From Tabrizicola sp. (lineage in GTDB: Bacteria > Pseudomonadota > Alphaproteobacteria > Rhodobacterales > Rhodobacteraceae), in assembly GCF_030373185.1 (NCBI RefSeq), contig NZ_JAUCZH010000008.1:62001-126000 (forward strand): 64,000 nt of DNA. The letters run 5' to 3'. The translations under genes were made by a program, and so were the position numbers. Each line of letters starts with the position of its first letter. Position 1 is the stretch's first letter. This document shows positions 54,207-62,374 of this stretch, one piece after another. A model generated the notes under the pieces. That model was given only the letters and a program-made list of their open reading frames with translations, searched no databases and was not told the DNA's origin.

Positions 54207-54697
54207 CCCTCGACGCCGTTTTCCGGCATCAGGAAATGTCCGGTCGCTTGCGCGAACAGACGGCTGCGGTTGTCTTGCCACGCCTCGACATGCACCGATG
54301 CATAGCGCCGCCCCGACCGATTGACCCGCGCCCGGGCATAGGCATCCCGCGGCAGCCCGGCGCGCAGATAATCTACCGTGAAGTCAATGGTCTTGGGCAG
54401 CCGCAACGGCCCCTCCGGCAGGGCGCCTTCTGCTTCCACCCCGTCCCACAGCGCGCTCCACGACAGCTCGATGATCGCCGCCACCTCGAGGAAGGCCGCA
54501 GTTGCCCCGCCATGCAGCGCGGGCAACACCGGGTTGCCGATCAGGCTGTCATGATAGGGCAGAATGGCCGTCAGCTCGTCTCCCCTGCGGTCAAACCGGA
54601 TGCCCAGAAAGCCGATATAGGGAACAGCATTGACCAGGGACCGGAGCAGCCCCTCGCGCCGCTCCTTGATGACGTGAACAGGTTCCGGCCGCTTCAT
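54203..54697 (-). CDS. PaaI-type hotdog thioesterase, second of a pair
   Basis: A 164-residue hotdog-fold acyl-CoA thioesterase. The catalytic-helix segment [20 protein letters not shown] resembles the HGG(A/T) site of the PaaI group. Its N-terminus [20 protein letters not shown] is basic. It overlaps both neighbouring genes by four bases (thioesterase 1 upstream and MATE downstream). Confidence 0.87.
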   Translation of the reverse strand: MKRPEPVHVIKERREGLLRSLVNAVPYIGFLGIRFDRRGDELTAILPYHDSLIGNPVLPALHGGATAAFLEVAAIIELSWSALWDGVEAEGALPEGPLRLPKTIDFTVDYLRAGLPRDAYARARVNRSGRRYASVHVEAWQDNRSRLFAQATGHFLMPENGVEG

Positions 54698-55119
54698 CCT
54701 GCCCTCCTGTCCACAGTGAAGGCCCCGGTTGCCATGGCGACCGGGCGGCTCTCGTCATCATCCATCGCCACCGCGCGGACAAAGGCCACGCTGCGGGTGA
54801 CATGGTGACATTCTGCCCGGGCGCGGATCGTCTGGCCGGGGGTGGCCGGGCGCATGTAGTCGATGCGCAAATCCAGCGTGGCGGTGGAAATCCCGGCTTC
54901 GGGGTGGCTCATCACCGCCGCCCCTGCCGCCGTGTCCATCAAGGCGCTGACCGCCCCGCCATGGATCACCCCCGTCGCCGGATCACCGATGAACCGCACG
55001 TCATAGGGCATGGAGATCACCGCCACGCCCGCGCTGATGTCGTCCAGTTGCATCCCCAGCGCCTGACTGTGCGGCAGGGCGGTGATGAACTGGCGGGCGG
55101 TGGTCAGGGTGTCGGGCAT
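54694..55119 (-). CDS. PaaI-type hotdog thioesterase, first of a pair
   Basis: A 141-residue hotdog-fold thioesterase: [20 protein letters not shown] contains the HGG catalytic-site motif, followed by [15 protein letters not shown]. The ATG at 55119 gives [20 protein letters not shown]; the longer in-frame version to 55179 lies in the divergent promoter region. Together with the next gene it may hydrolyse two acyl-CoA classes, possibly supporting the neighbouring beta-oxidation genes. Confidence 0.87.
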   Translation of the reverse strand: MPDTLTTARQFITALPHSQALGMQLDDISAGVAVISMPYDVRFIGDPATGVIHGGAVSALMDTAAGAAVMSHPEAGISTATLDLRIDYMRPATPGQTIRARAECHHVTRSVAFVRAVAMDDDESRPVAMATGAFTVDRRAG

Positions 55120-55232
55120 GTGGCCTCCGGGATCATTGGCATCAAATCTCTGGACCGGACGAAGCGCAAGGCCCCGCAACCGTTGCGCGAACCCGGCACC
55201 CCGCGCTAGGCTTCCGCCCGGGAGGACTGCGC

Positions 55233-55616
55233 ATGACCGAGACCCGGCTCAGCTTCAAGGAAATGTGCGTCAAATTCGACGTGACCCCGCGCACCTTGCG
55301 CTACTACGAATACATCGAACTTATCGCCCCCGAAAAGGAAGGCCGCGCCCGGTTCTACGGCCCGCGTGAAGTGGCGCGGATGAAGCTGATCTTGCGCGGG
55401 CGGCGCTTTGGCTTCAGCCTTGAAGAGATCCGCCAGTGGCTGCTGATCTACGGCAAGAAGGGCGAACGCCCGCAGTTGGAAGACTGGCTGCGGCTGGCCG
55501 ACCGGCAGCTGCAGGAACTGGACCGCCAGCGCGCGGAACTGGAAGCAAGCATCGCCGACTTGCGCGCCTTGCGGGAAACGGCGGCCGGTGAACTGGAAAA
55601 GCTCCCCGAAGCCTGA
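55233..55616 (+). CDS. MerR family regulator, first of two
   Basis: A 127-residue regulator with the MerR winged helix ([20 protein letters not shown]) and a C-terminal coiled coil. It has [20 protein letters not shown] and [15 protein letters not shown], almost the same scaffold as the second MerR protein downstream. No metal-binding cysteines, so it is not a metal sensor. It likely senses an acyl-CoA or related metabolite, judging from the beta-oxidation genes that follow. Confidence 0.9.
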   Translation: MTETRLSFKEMCVKFDVTPRTLRYYEYIELIAPEKEGRARFYGPREVARMKLILRGRRFGFSLEEIRQWLLIYGKKGERPQLEDWLRLADRQLQELDRQRAELEASIADLRALRETAAGELEKLPEA

Positions 55617-55648
55617 TCTTCCCCGGCGTCGGTTCCGGGCCACAGCGT

Positions 55649-55701
55649 TGACTTCACGTCAGCCAGGGTCATGACGTGACGTTACGCTGACGTTAACGTC
55701 A
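55649..55701. promoter_or_regulatory. TGACGT half-sites and palindrome upstream of the second merR gene
   Basis: TGACGTTAACGTCA (55688-55701) is a perfect 14-base palindrome. TGACGT occurs also at 55672 and 55677, and TGAC-5-GTCA at 55649-55661. ACGT-based palindromes of this kind fit MerR-family regulators of acyl-CoA catabolism such as LiuR, as I recall. The cluster lies between the two regulator genes and should control the second regulator and acyl-CoA dehydrogenase. Confidence 0.55.
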
Positions 55702-55717
55702 ACTGCTCTGGTATTGT
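55687..55717 (+). promoter_or_regulatory. MerR-style promoter with 19-base spacer
   Basis: CTGACG (55687-55692) and TATTGT (55712-55717) are 19 bases apart, an over-long spacer typical of promoters activated by MerR proteins. The 14-base palindrome covers the -35 end. It is about 50 bases before the second merR start and reads into merR and the acyl-CoA dehydrogenase gene. Confidence 0.35.
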
Positions 55718-55767
55718 TACCCTGCGCTGCGCAACTCTGTGTCAGATGCACCCCTGACGAGTTGACC

Positions 55768-56184
55768 ATGACCAAGCGACCCCGAACTGAACTACAGTCC
55801 GACCTGACGCCGATCAGTGACATGTGCGCCGCCTTCGACGTGACCCCGCGCACCCTGCGCTTTTACGAGGCGAAAGAGCTTCTCAGCCCGGTTCGCGTCG
55901 GGACAAGGCGGCTGTTCACCCGCCGTGACCGCGCGCGGCTGACGCTGATCCTGCGCGGCAAGCGGTTCGGCTTCAGTCTGGAGGAAATCCGTCAGACGCT
56001 CGACCTTTACGACCGCACCGGGTCAGACGCCGCGCAACGCCAGCGCGCCTGCGAGATCGCGCGTGAGCGCCTGGCGATCATGGAGGCGCAGCGCGCCGAA
56101 CTGGACGTGGCGATAGCCGAACTGAAGACAGAGCTTGCCGCCAGCGAAGCGCGATTTCCTGTAACGCATCGCGCCGCCGAGTGA
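55768..56184 (+). CDS. MerR family regulator, second of two
   Basis: A 138-residue MerR regulator: [40 protein letters not shown] and [18 protein letters not shown], then a coiled coil. It shares the core with the preceding regulator, suggesting an old duplication. The ATG at 55768 is preferred to an upstream in-frame start at 55714 that overlaps the promoter. It lies 30 bases before the acyl-CoA dehydrogenase start and is probably co-transcribed with it. Confidence 0.9.
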   Translation: MTKRPRTELQSDLTPISDMCAAFDVTPRTLRFYEAKELLSPVRVGTRRLFTRRDRARLTLILRGKRFGFSLEEIRQTLDLYDRTGSDAAQRQRACEIARERLAIMEAQRAELDVAIAELKTELAASEARFPVTHRAAE

Positions 56185-56214
56185 CCAGTAGCACTGAAGG
56201 GAAGGATTGATCAG

Positions 56215-57990
56215 ATGCCCAGCTATATCGCCCCCGTGAAAGACATGCAGTTCCTGTTGCACGATGTCCTCAAGGTCAGCGCGGCGGATATTCCCGGCTA
56301 CGGCGATCTTGACCGGGGCTTTACCGGTGCCGTGCTGGAAGAGGCGGGCAAGGTTGCCTCGGACATCCTGACCCCGCTCAACGCGGTGGGCGACCGCGAA
56401 GGCTGTGTACTGGAAAACGGCGTCGTGCGTACGCCTGCCGGGTTCAAGGCAGCCTTTGACACCTTGCGGGCAGGGGGCTGGATGGCCCTTGACGCGCCCG
56501 AGGATTTTGGCGGTCAGGGTCTGCCTTACCTGATGCATACGGTGGTCAACGAAACCTTCGTTTCGGCCAACATGGCGTTCAACATGTATCAAGGCCTGAC
56601 CCATGGCGCGGTGTCAGCCATCCTTGCGCATGGCACCGAAGACCAGAAGGCGCGCTGGTTGCCAAAGATGGTGTCCTGCGAATGGACCGGCACGATGAAC
56701 CTGACCGAACCGCATTGCGGCACTGATCTGGGGATGATGCGCACCAAGGCCGACCCGCAGGCGGACGGCAGCTACAAGATCACCGGGCAGAAGATCTTCA
56801 TCTCGGCCGGGGATCATGATCTGGCGGAAAACATCGTGCATCTGGTGCTGGCCAAGGCCCCCGGGGGCGGTGAAGGGACGAAGGGCATTTCGCTGTTCAT
56901 CGTGCCGAAAGTGCTGGTGAACGATGATGGCAGCCTTGGCGCGCCGAACGCGCTGTCTTGCGGCAAGATCGAAGACAAGATGGGCATCCACGGCAACGCC
57001 ACCTGCGTCATGAACTATGACGGGGCGACGGGCTGGCTTCTGGGCGATCTGCACAAGGGCATGCGGGCGATGTTCACCATGATGAACGAGGCACGGCTGG
57101 GCGTGGGCCTGCAAGGCTATGCGGTGGCCGAAGCCGCCTATCAGAACGCTCTGGCCTATGCCAAGGATCGGCTACAAGGCCGCGACGTGACCGGGGCGAA
57201 AAACCCCGACGGCCCGGCCGACCCCCTGATCGTCCACCCCGATATCCGCCGCAACCTGATGGAGCAGAAAAGTTTCGTCGAGGGCGCACGCGCCTTCACC
57301 TTCTGGGGCGCCACGCTGATTGACCGTCATGTGCGGATGGAGGATGCGGCGGCCGATGGTCTGGTGGGGCTCATGACTCCGGTTCTGAAGGGCTTTCTGA
57401 CAGACAAGGGCTTCGAGATGGCGGTGCAGGCCCAGCAGGTCTTTGGCGGGCATGGCTATATCGAGGAATGGGGCATGTCGCAGTTTGCCCGCGATGCCCG
57501 GATCGCGATGATCTACGAAGGTGCCAACGGCGTGCAGGCGCTGGACCTTGTGGGCCGCAAGCTGGCGAGTGATGGCGGCAAGCATGTGGTGGCGTTCTTT
57601 GACATGGTGAAGGCCGAAGTGAAGGCGCATGAGGGGGATCCGCGGATGGCGGGCTTTGCCGAACCCCTGAAGGCCGCGTCGAAACAGCTTCAGGCGGCGG
57701 GGATGTATTTCATGGCCAATGGCATGAAGAACCCCAATGCAGCGCTGGCCGGGTCTTATGACTTCATGCACCTGATGGGCCATGTCTGCCTTGGCCTGAT
57801 GTGGACGCGGATGGCAAAGGCTGCCCATGTGGCCCTTGACGAAGGCGCCGCCGACCGGTCCTTCTATGAGACGAAGATCGCCACGGGGCGGTTCTACATG
57901 GCCCGCCAGCTGCCCGCCTGTGGCATGCATCTTGCGCGGATCGAAACCGGTGCCGATCCGGTTATGGCACTCGCGGTTGAGGCGTTCTGA
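56215..57990 (+). CDS. Acyl-CoA dehydrogenase (FadE-like, DmdC-like length)
   Basis: A 591-residue flavoprotein that oxidises acyl-CoA to trans-2-enoyl-CoA. FAD/substrate segments: [20 protein letters not shown], the catalytic glutamate in [20 protein letters not shown] and [20 protein letters not shown]. Its long C-terminal domain is shared with DmdC-type enzymes for methylmercaptopropionyl-CoA, so a role beyond fatty acids is possible. GGAAGGA precedes the ATG at 56215. Beta-oxidation partners thiolase and FadJ are downstream. Confidence 0.92.
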   Translation: MPSYIAPVKDMQFLLHDVLKVSAADIPGYGDLDRGFTGAVLEEAGKVASDILTPLNAVGDREGCVLENGVVRTPAGFKAAFDTLRAGGWMALDAPEDFGGQGLPYLMHTVVNETFVSANMAFNMYQGLTHGAVSAILAHGTEDQKARWLPKMVSCEWTGTMNLTEPHCGTDLGMMRTKADPQADGSYKITGQKIFISAGDHDLAENIVHLVLAKAPGGGEGTKGISLFIVPKVLVNDDGSLGAPNALSCGKIEDKMGIHGNATCVMNYDGATGWLLGDLHKGMRAMFTMMNEARLGVGLQGYAVAEAAYQNALAYAKDRLQGRDVTGAKNPDGPADPLIVHPDIRRNLMEQKSFVEGARAFTFWGATLIDRHVRMEDAAADGLVGLMTPVLKGFLTDKGFEMAVQAQQVFGGHGYIEEWGMSQFARDARIAMIYEGANGVQALDLVGRKLASDGGKHVVAFFDMVKAEVKAHEGDPRMAGFAEPLKAASKQLQAAGMYFMANGMKNPNAALAGSYDFMHLMGHVCLGLMWTRMAKAAHVALDEGAADRSFYETKIATGRFYMARQLPACGMHLARIETGADPVMALAVEAF

Positions 57991-58018
57991 CGCCGCGGCC
58001 CGGGCCAAAGGGGGATGA

Positions 58019-58231
58019 ATGGCCAGACGCTTTCGCTTGACCCGACGCTTTCCTGCCGCGATGACCGAAGAAGGCTATCGCGCGCTGCGCAAGTTTACCG
58101 ACAGCACCGGGCTGGAACAGGGCGAGGCGCTGTCCTTTCTGTTCGAGAACCTCACCGCCATTGCCGACGCTGATGAACTCGCCGCGCGGCTGCGGCTTTT
58201 CAAGGCCGAACTGGCCGAACGCAAGACCTGA
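58019..58231 (+). CDS. Small conserved hypothetical protein (70 aa) in the beta-oxidation cluster
   Basis: A 70-residue, Arg-rich, mostly helical protein (RRFRLTRRFPAAMTEEGYRA, then EALSFLFENLTAIADADELA). I do not recognise a domain. It sits between acyl-CoA dehydrogenase and GST with short gaps, so it is in the same transcript. Its conservation with these neighbours in Rhodobacteraceae is from recall and not checked. Confidence 0.7.
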   Translation: MARRFRLTRRFPAAMTEEGYRALRKFTDSTGLEQGEALSFLFENLTAIADADELAARLRLFKAELAERKT

Positions 58232-58260
58232 ACCACCGGCCCTGAGGAGGGGCCAAGCCA

Positions 58261-58905
58261 ATGACCCAACCCATGAAACTTTATTGCTTCGGTGAATCCG
58301 GCAACGCTTATAAATGCGCGCTTGCGCTGAACATGACCGATCAGGACTGGGAACCGGTCTTTGTCGATTTCTTCAACGGCGAGACGCGCACCCCCGAATT
58401 CCGCGCCATCAATGAGATGGGCGAGGTGCCGGTGCTGGTCGATGGCGATACCACGCTGACGCAATCGGGGGTGATCCTTGACTATCTGTCGTCGAAAAGC
58501 GGCAAGATGGGCGGTCGGTCGGCTGCCGAACGGCGCGAGGTCTTGCGCTGGATGTTCTGGGACAACCACCGCCTGTCCGGCATGATCGGCCCGCGCCGGT
58601 TCATCGCCAACTTCCTGCCCGAAGACAAGCGGCCCGAAGGCACGATCCCCTATCTGCAAGGCCGTTTGAAGGCCGCCTACACCATTCTGAATGACCACCT
58701 TGCCGGGCGGAACTGGCTGGTGGGTGACGCCCCGACGATGGCTGATCTGTCGTGCTGCGGCTATCTTTACTACCCCGAGCCCTTCGGCTTTGACCGGGCC
58801 GACTGGCCCCACATCGACGCATGGCTTGACCGGATCGCCGCGTTGCCCGGCTGGAAGCACCCCTATGAGCTGATGCAACGCGCCCTGCCCGCCGCCACCG
58901 CCTGA
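58261..58905 (+). CDS. Glutathione S-transferase family protein
   Basis: A 214-residue GST with an N-terminal thioredoxin-like domain (MKLYCFGESGNAYKCALALN; GEVPVLVDGDTTLTQSGVIL with the conserved cis-Pro and Ser) and an all-alpha C-terminal domain with NDHLAGRNWLVGDAPTMADL. GAGGAGGGG precedes the ATG. Its place in a beta-oxidation run suggests handling of reactive acyl or thiol intermediates; no substrate is evident. Confidence 0.91.
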   Translation: MTQPMKLYCFGESGNAYKCALALNMTDQDWEPVFVDFFNGETRTPEFRAINEMGEVPVLVDGDTTLTQSGVILDYLSSKSGKMGGRSAAERREVLRWMFWDNHRLSGMIGPRRFIANFLPEDKRPEGTIPYLQGRLKAAYTILNDHLAGRNWLVGDAPTMADLSCCGYLYYPEPFGFDRADWPHIDAWLDRIAALPGWKHPYELMQRALPAATA

Positions 58906-58916
58906 GGAGACCCCCG

Positions 58917-60128
58917 ATGTCCGACGCCTTCATCTATGACGCCGTGCGTTCCCCCCGTGGCAAGGGGCGGCCTGACGGGGCGCTGCAAGAACTGACCTCG
59001 GTCGCGCTGTCGGCCAAGGTCTTGAACGCGGTCAAGGAAAGGAACGGGCTGGAAGGCCACGCGGTCGAGGATGTGATCTGGGGCAACGTCACGCAGGTCG
59101 GGGAACAGGGTGGCTGCCTTGCGCGGTCTGCCGTCCTTGCGTCTGACCTTGACGAAACCATCCCCGGCCTTGCGATTAACCGCTTCTGTGCCAGCGGCAT
59201 GGAGGCGGTGAACCTTGCCGCCAATCAGGTGAAGGGCGGCGCGGGCCACGCCTACATCGCCGGCGGGGTAGAGATGATGGGCCGTGTCGCCATGGGCTCG
59301 GACGGGGCGGCGATTGCCGTTGATCCCGGACTTGCGATGAAGACCTATTTCGTGCCGCAAGGCATTTCGGCCGATATCATCGCGACCGAGTTCGGCTTCA
59401 GCCGCGATCAGGCCGATGCACTGGCGGTGGAATCCCAGCGTCGCGCAGTCCAGGCCTGGGCCGAAGGGCGTTTTGCCAAATCGGTCATCACCATCCGCGA
59501 CCAGAACGGCCTGACGATCCTTGACCGGGATGAATACATCCGCCCCGGCACCGACATGCAGACCCTTGGCGCGCTGAAGCCCGCCTTCAAGGACATGGGC
59601 GAGGTAATGCCCGGCTTTGACAAGGTGGCGATGCTGAAATATCCGCATCTGGAGCGGATCAACCACATCCACCACGCGGGCAATTCCTCTGGCATCGTCG
59701 ATGGCGCGGCGGCGGTCCTGATCGGAGACGAGGCGTTCGGCCGCGCGAATGGGCTGAAGCCCCGCGCACGGATCCGCGCCACGGCCAAGATCGGCACCGA
59801 CCCCACGATCATGCTGACCGGCCCGGTTCCCGCGACGCAGAAGATTCTGCGCGATTCTGGCCTGACCATCGCCGATATCGACCTGTTCGAGGTGAACGAG
59901 GCCTTCGCATCCGTTGTCCTGCGCTTTCAGCAAGCCTTCGACGTGGACCCCGCGCTGGTCAACGTCAATGGCGGGTCGATCGCGATGGGTCACCCGCTTG
60001 GCGCGACCGGGGCGATCATCATCGGCACCCTTCTCGATGAATTGGAACGGACCGACAAGGCGATCGGCCTTGCAACGCTTTGCATTGCCAGCGGGATGGG
60101 GGCGGCTACCATCATCGAGCGGGTCTGA
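58917..60128 (+). CDS. fadA: Acetyl-CoA acyltransferase (thiolase)
   Basis: A 403-residue thiolase catalysing the last step of beta-oxidation. Nucleophile C91 in NRFCASGMEAVN, histidine in GGSIAMGHPLGATGA, and the second cysteine in TLCIASGMGAA. An acetoacetyl-CoA thiolase function cannot be excluded. GAGGAG precedes the ATG at 58917. Its usual partner fadJ lies at 62375, after a four-gene insertion. Confidence 0.93.
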   Translation: MSDAFIYDAVRSPRGKGRPDGALQELTSVALSAKVLNAVKERNGLEGHAVEDVIWGNVTQVGEQGGCLARSAVLASDLDETIPGLAINRFCASGMEAVNLAANQVKGGAGHAYIAGGVEMMGRVAMGSDGAAIAVDPGLAMKTYFVPQGISADIIATEFGFSRDQADALAVESQRRAVQAWAEGRFAKSVITIRDQNGLTILDRDEYIRPGTDMQTLGALKPAFKDMGEVMPGFDKVAMLKYPHLERINHIHHAGNSSGIVDGAAAVLIGDEAFGRANGLKPRARIRATAKIGTDPTIMLTGPVPATQKILRDSGLTIADIDLFEVNEAFASVVLRFQQAFDVDPALVNVNGGSIAMGHPLGATGAIIIGTLLDELERTDKAIGLATLCIASGMGAATIIERV

Positions 60129-60271
60129 GGCGATGCAGCGGCGCGTTTCAGCCAGCAACCCGCAGAAAAGGCTTCTTTGCCATGATCTCGCCATCTGTGT
60201 GTGCAGATTCGGTCTTATCGGCCGTATTCTGGGTGATTCTTCCAGGGTGACGGCTTCCCTTAACCGCGTTG

Positions 60272-60712
60272 ATGGGCGTCGCCGTGCATTACTCCAAGAT
60301 CTCCCAGCATATGCGCCGTCGGGCCAACTGGTTGCTGACCGGCTGCCTCGACGAATTGGTTGCGGATTATGTCTTTCCCGTGCCGGTCGAACTGCTCTCG
60401 ACGCGGGTCATCGTCCGCACACCGGAAGAAGGTCGGGCGATGCTCGATCTGTGGCACCGAACGCTTCGGGATCGGGGCGTGGTTGGCCTGCAATCCAAAG
60501 TCGTCGCATTGGACGTGCCAAGGGGCGGGCGTTTCCGGATCTGGGTGGACTATCACGAGGTCATCCCCGGACAGGAGGCCAGCCTGTTTTCGTCGGTCCT
60601 GTATTATTGCAGCACGACCGCGACCGGCTTTCAGATCGAGATGGTCAGCTATCCCCGCCTCTCGACACCCGAGTTGAACCCGCAGTTCGCGGCGCTCGCC
60701 TTGTCTGCCTGA
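60272..60712 (+). CDS. NTF2-like (SnoaL-like) protein, first of a pair
   Basis: A 146-residue protein of a Rhodobacteraceae family I know only as hypothetical, with an NTF2/SnoaL-like cone-fold layout: an N-terminal helix, then PVPVELLSTRVIVRTPEEGR, RDRGVVGLQ and VPRGGRFRIWVDYHEV. By eye it aligns weakly with the gene at 61926 (DxVxxP, T...L..G, RG(V/I) spacing). The ATG at 60272 has no strong ribosome-binding site; a TTG directly before it is an alternative. First of a four-gene cassette with two cupins. Confidence 0.6.
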   Translation: MGVAVHYSKISQHMRRRANWLLTGCLDELVADYVFPVPVELLSTRVIVRTPEEGRAMLDLWHRTLRDRGVVGLQSKVVALDVPRGGRFRIWVDYHEVIPGQEASLFSSVLYYCSTTATGFQIEMVSYPRLSTPELNPQFAALALSA

Positions 60713-60760
60713 CGCCGGTTCCTTCCCGGCGGGGGCATTGCCCGCAGCCGGAGGCATGCC

Positions 60761-61231
60761 ATGCCAGTCATTGACCCCGCAAAGGTGCCGGTAAAGACCG
60801 GGTCCATCTATCCGTCACCCTATGCCGAGATGATGGCCAGACGGTCCTCGCTGCGGCTGGGCGATGCGGGGGGGCTGACGCAGTTTGGCGTCAACCTCGT
60901 GACGCTGGAACCCGGAGCGATGTCTTCGCTGCGCCATTGGCATCTGAACGAAGACGAATTCGTCATGGTGACGGAAGGCGAATGTGTGCTGGTCGAGGAC
61001 GCCGGCGAAACCGTGCTGCGGGCGGGCGATTGCGCCGCCTTTCCGGCAAACACCCCGAACGGCCACCACTTCATCAATCGAACTGACCGGGTGGCGCGCT
61101 TTCTTGTCGTGGGATCCAAGGCCCCGCATGAGGTCGCAACCTATTCCGACGTTGATCTTCGGGTCGAGGTGTCGGCTGGCCGCGCCCGCTTCACTTACAA
61201 GGACGGCACCGACTGGACGGGGCCGCGCTGA
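60761..61231 (+). CDS. Cupin domain protein, first of a pair
   Basis: A 156-residue single-domain cupin. The metal-binding motif 1 is in SSLRHWHLNEDEFVMVTEGE (two His, Glu), and motif 2 in FPANTPNGHHFINRTDRVAR (His). Metal-dependent isomerase, dioxygenase or binding functions are all possible. Its stop overlaps the start of the next cupin (TGATG), showing translational coupling. Confidence 0.87.
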   Translation: MPVIDPAKVPVKTGSIYPSPYAEMMARRSSLRLGDAGGLTQFGVNLVTLEPGAMSSLRHWHLNEDEFVMVTEGECVLVEDAGETVLRAGDCAAFPANTPNGHHFINRTDRVARFLVVGSKAPHEVATYSDVDLRVEVSAGRARFTYKDGTDWTGPR

Positions 61232-61710
61232 TGCCCAAGGTCGCTCTTCCCGACTGGCAGGACGAGAAGGGCCATGTTCACCCGGTTACCGGCCCGCACC
61301 CGGGCAACTACCGCTATCGGCTGTTGTCCGATCCTGGCGGGCTGACCCGGTTCGGTGCCTTTGTCGAGGAATTGCCGCCCGGGTCATCTTCGGGCCACCG
61401 CCACTGGCACGAGGCCGAGGATGAGATGATCCTGATGCTGTCGGGCGAGGTGGTCCTGGTCGAGGACATCGAGACAACGCTTCATCCCGGCGATGCCGCG
61501 GCTTGGCCTGCGGGGCAAGCGGTCGGGCATCGGCTGGACAACCGGTCCGCCACGCCGGCGCGATATCTGGTGATCGGCACCCGCGCGCAGATCGACCGGA
61601 TCCATTATGTCGACCATGACCTGATTACCGAAAAGGATGGCCCCGCGCGCCGCTATCTGCGCCGTGACGGATCGGCCTGCCCTGCATCACTCCAAGGGCC
61701 AACCCCATGA
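61231..61710 (+). CDS. Cupin domain protein, second of a pair
   Basis: A 159-residue cupin related to its upstream neighbour. Motif 1 is SSGHRHWHEAEDEMILMLSG (His, His, Glu) and motif 2 includes WPAGQAVGHRLDNRS. N-terminal and C-terminal tails differ from those of the first cupin. A heteromeric pair is plausible because they are translationally coupled. The 3' end overlaps an in-frame ATG of the next frame, but the next gene probably begins later. Confidence 0.87.
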   Translation: MPKVALPDWQDEKGHVHPVTGPHPGNYRYRLLSDPGGLTRFGAFVEELPPGSSSGHRHWHEAEDEMILMLSGEVVLVEDIETTLHPGDAAAWPAGQAVGHRLDNRSATPARYLVIGTRAQIDRIHYVDHDLITEKDGPARRYLRRDGSACPASLQGPTP

Positions 61711-61925
61711 CCAGGCTTTCGCAAGTTCCGGTATCGCACCGTTCACCCAAAGGCCGGTCCCCGGCCGCCGAGTTCACGTTGGGGGCCATGAAACGGTTCC
61801 AAATTGCATCCAAGGGTTGTATTCTTCCCGCACTTCGGGTTCCCGATCCCGCCACGATCCGGACTGCATCTGTCCTGTACCAGCGTCCGGGAAGGCAGTT
61901 CAGGTCCATTTTGGACGAGGATTCA

Positions 61926-62354
61926 ATGCTTGCGACTGAAATACTTCAGACATTTCTTGATGACATCGGTGCCGCGGTCATGGCGGAACGGTTCGAGGAA
62001 TACAGTGACGCGGTGCGGTTGCCGCTGAACATCCTTACCTCATCGGCCAATCTCTACGTTGTAACGAACAGGGATCTGCAGGACGGCTTTGACGATTTCA
62101 CCGACATGATCCAGAGCCGTGGCATCACAAGACTGATCCGCGTTGTCATGGACGCCTGGTTTGAAAGCCCTGACCAGATCGTCGGCATTTACGAGACCAA
62201 TCTGATGAAGGGCGAAGAACACGCTTTGCCGCGCTTCTATTCAAAGATGTGGCTCGGCCGGTTTGATGGCGTCTGGCAGACCACAAAGATCCACAACACA
62301 ATCAACGATTCACGCTGGCCGATCCTGATGACGAACATCCAGCCTGTCCAATGA
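61926..62354 (+). CDS. NTF2-like (SnoaL-like) protein, second of a pair
   Basis: A 142-residue protein with the same layout as the gene at 60272: N-terminal helix ATEILQTFLDDIGAAVMAER, LPLNILTSSANLYVVTNRDL, RGITRLIRVV and the C-terminal strand segment PRFYSKMWLGRFDGVWQTTK. The ATG at 61926 is preferred (GAGGA six bases upstream) to the in-frame ATG at 61707 that overlaps the cupin stop, because the upstream 73 residues have no domain-like composition. If so, 61711-61925 is a 215-base leader that may hold a promoter. Function unknown. Confidence 0.65.
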   Translation: MLATEILQTFLDDIGAAVMAERFEEYSDAVRLPLNILTSSANLYVVTNRDLQDGFDDFTDMIQSRGITRLIRVVMDAWFESPDQIVGIYETNLMKGEEHALPRFYSKMWLGRFDGVWQTTKIHNTINDSRWPILMTNIQPVQ

Positions 62355-62374
62355 CCCCCGAAGGAGCTTCTGCA

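Noticed and set aside
52389-54305. Plus-strand open frame of 638 codons
   Set aside because: It spans the universal stress and MATE genes on the opposite strand, both with clear motifs; rich in Pro, Gln, Arg and His like other shadow frames here.
61707-61925. N-terminal 73-residue extension of the second NTF2-like protein
   Set aside because: No domain-like composition, and a better ribosome-binding site precedes the ATG at 61926; kept as a possible alternative start in the annotation.
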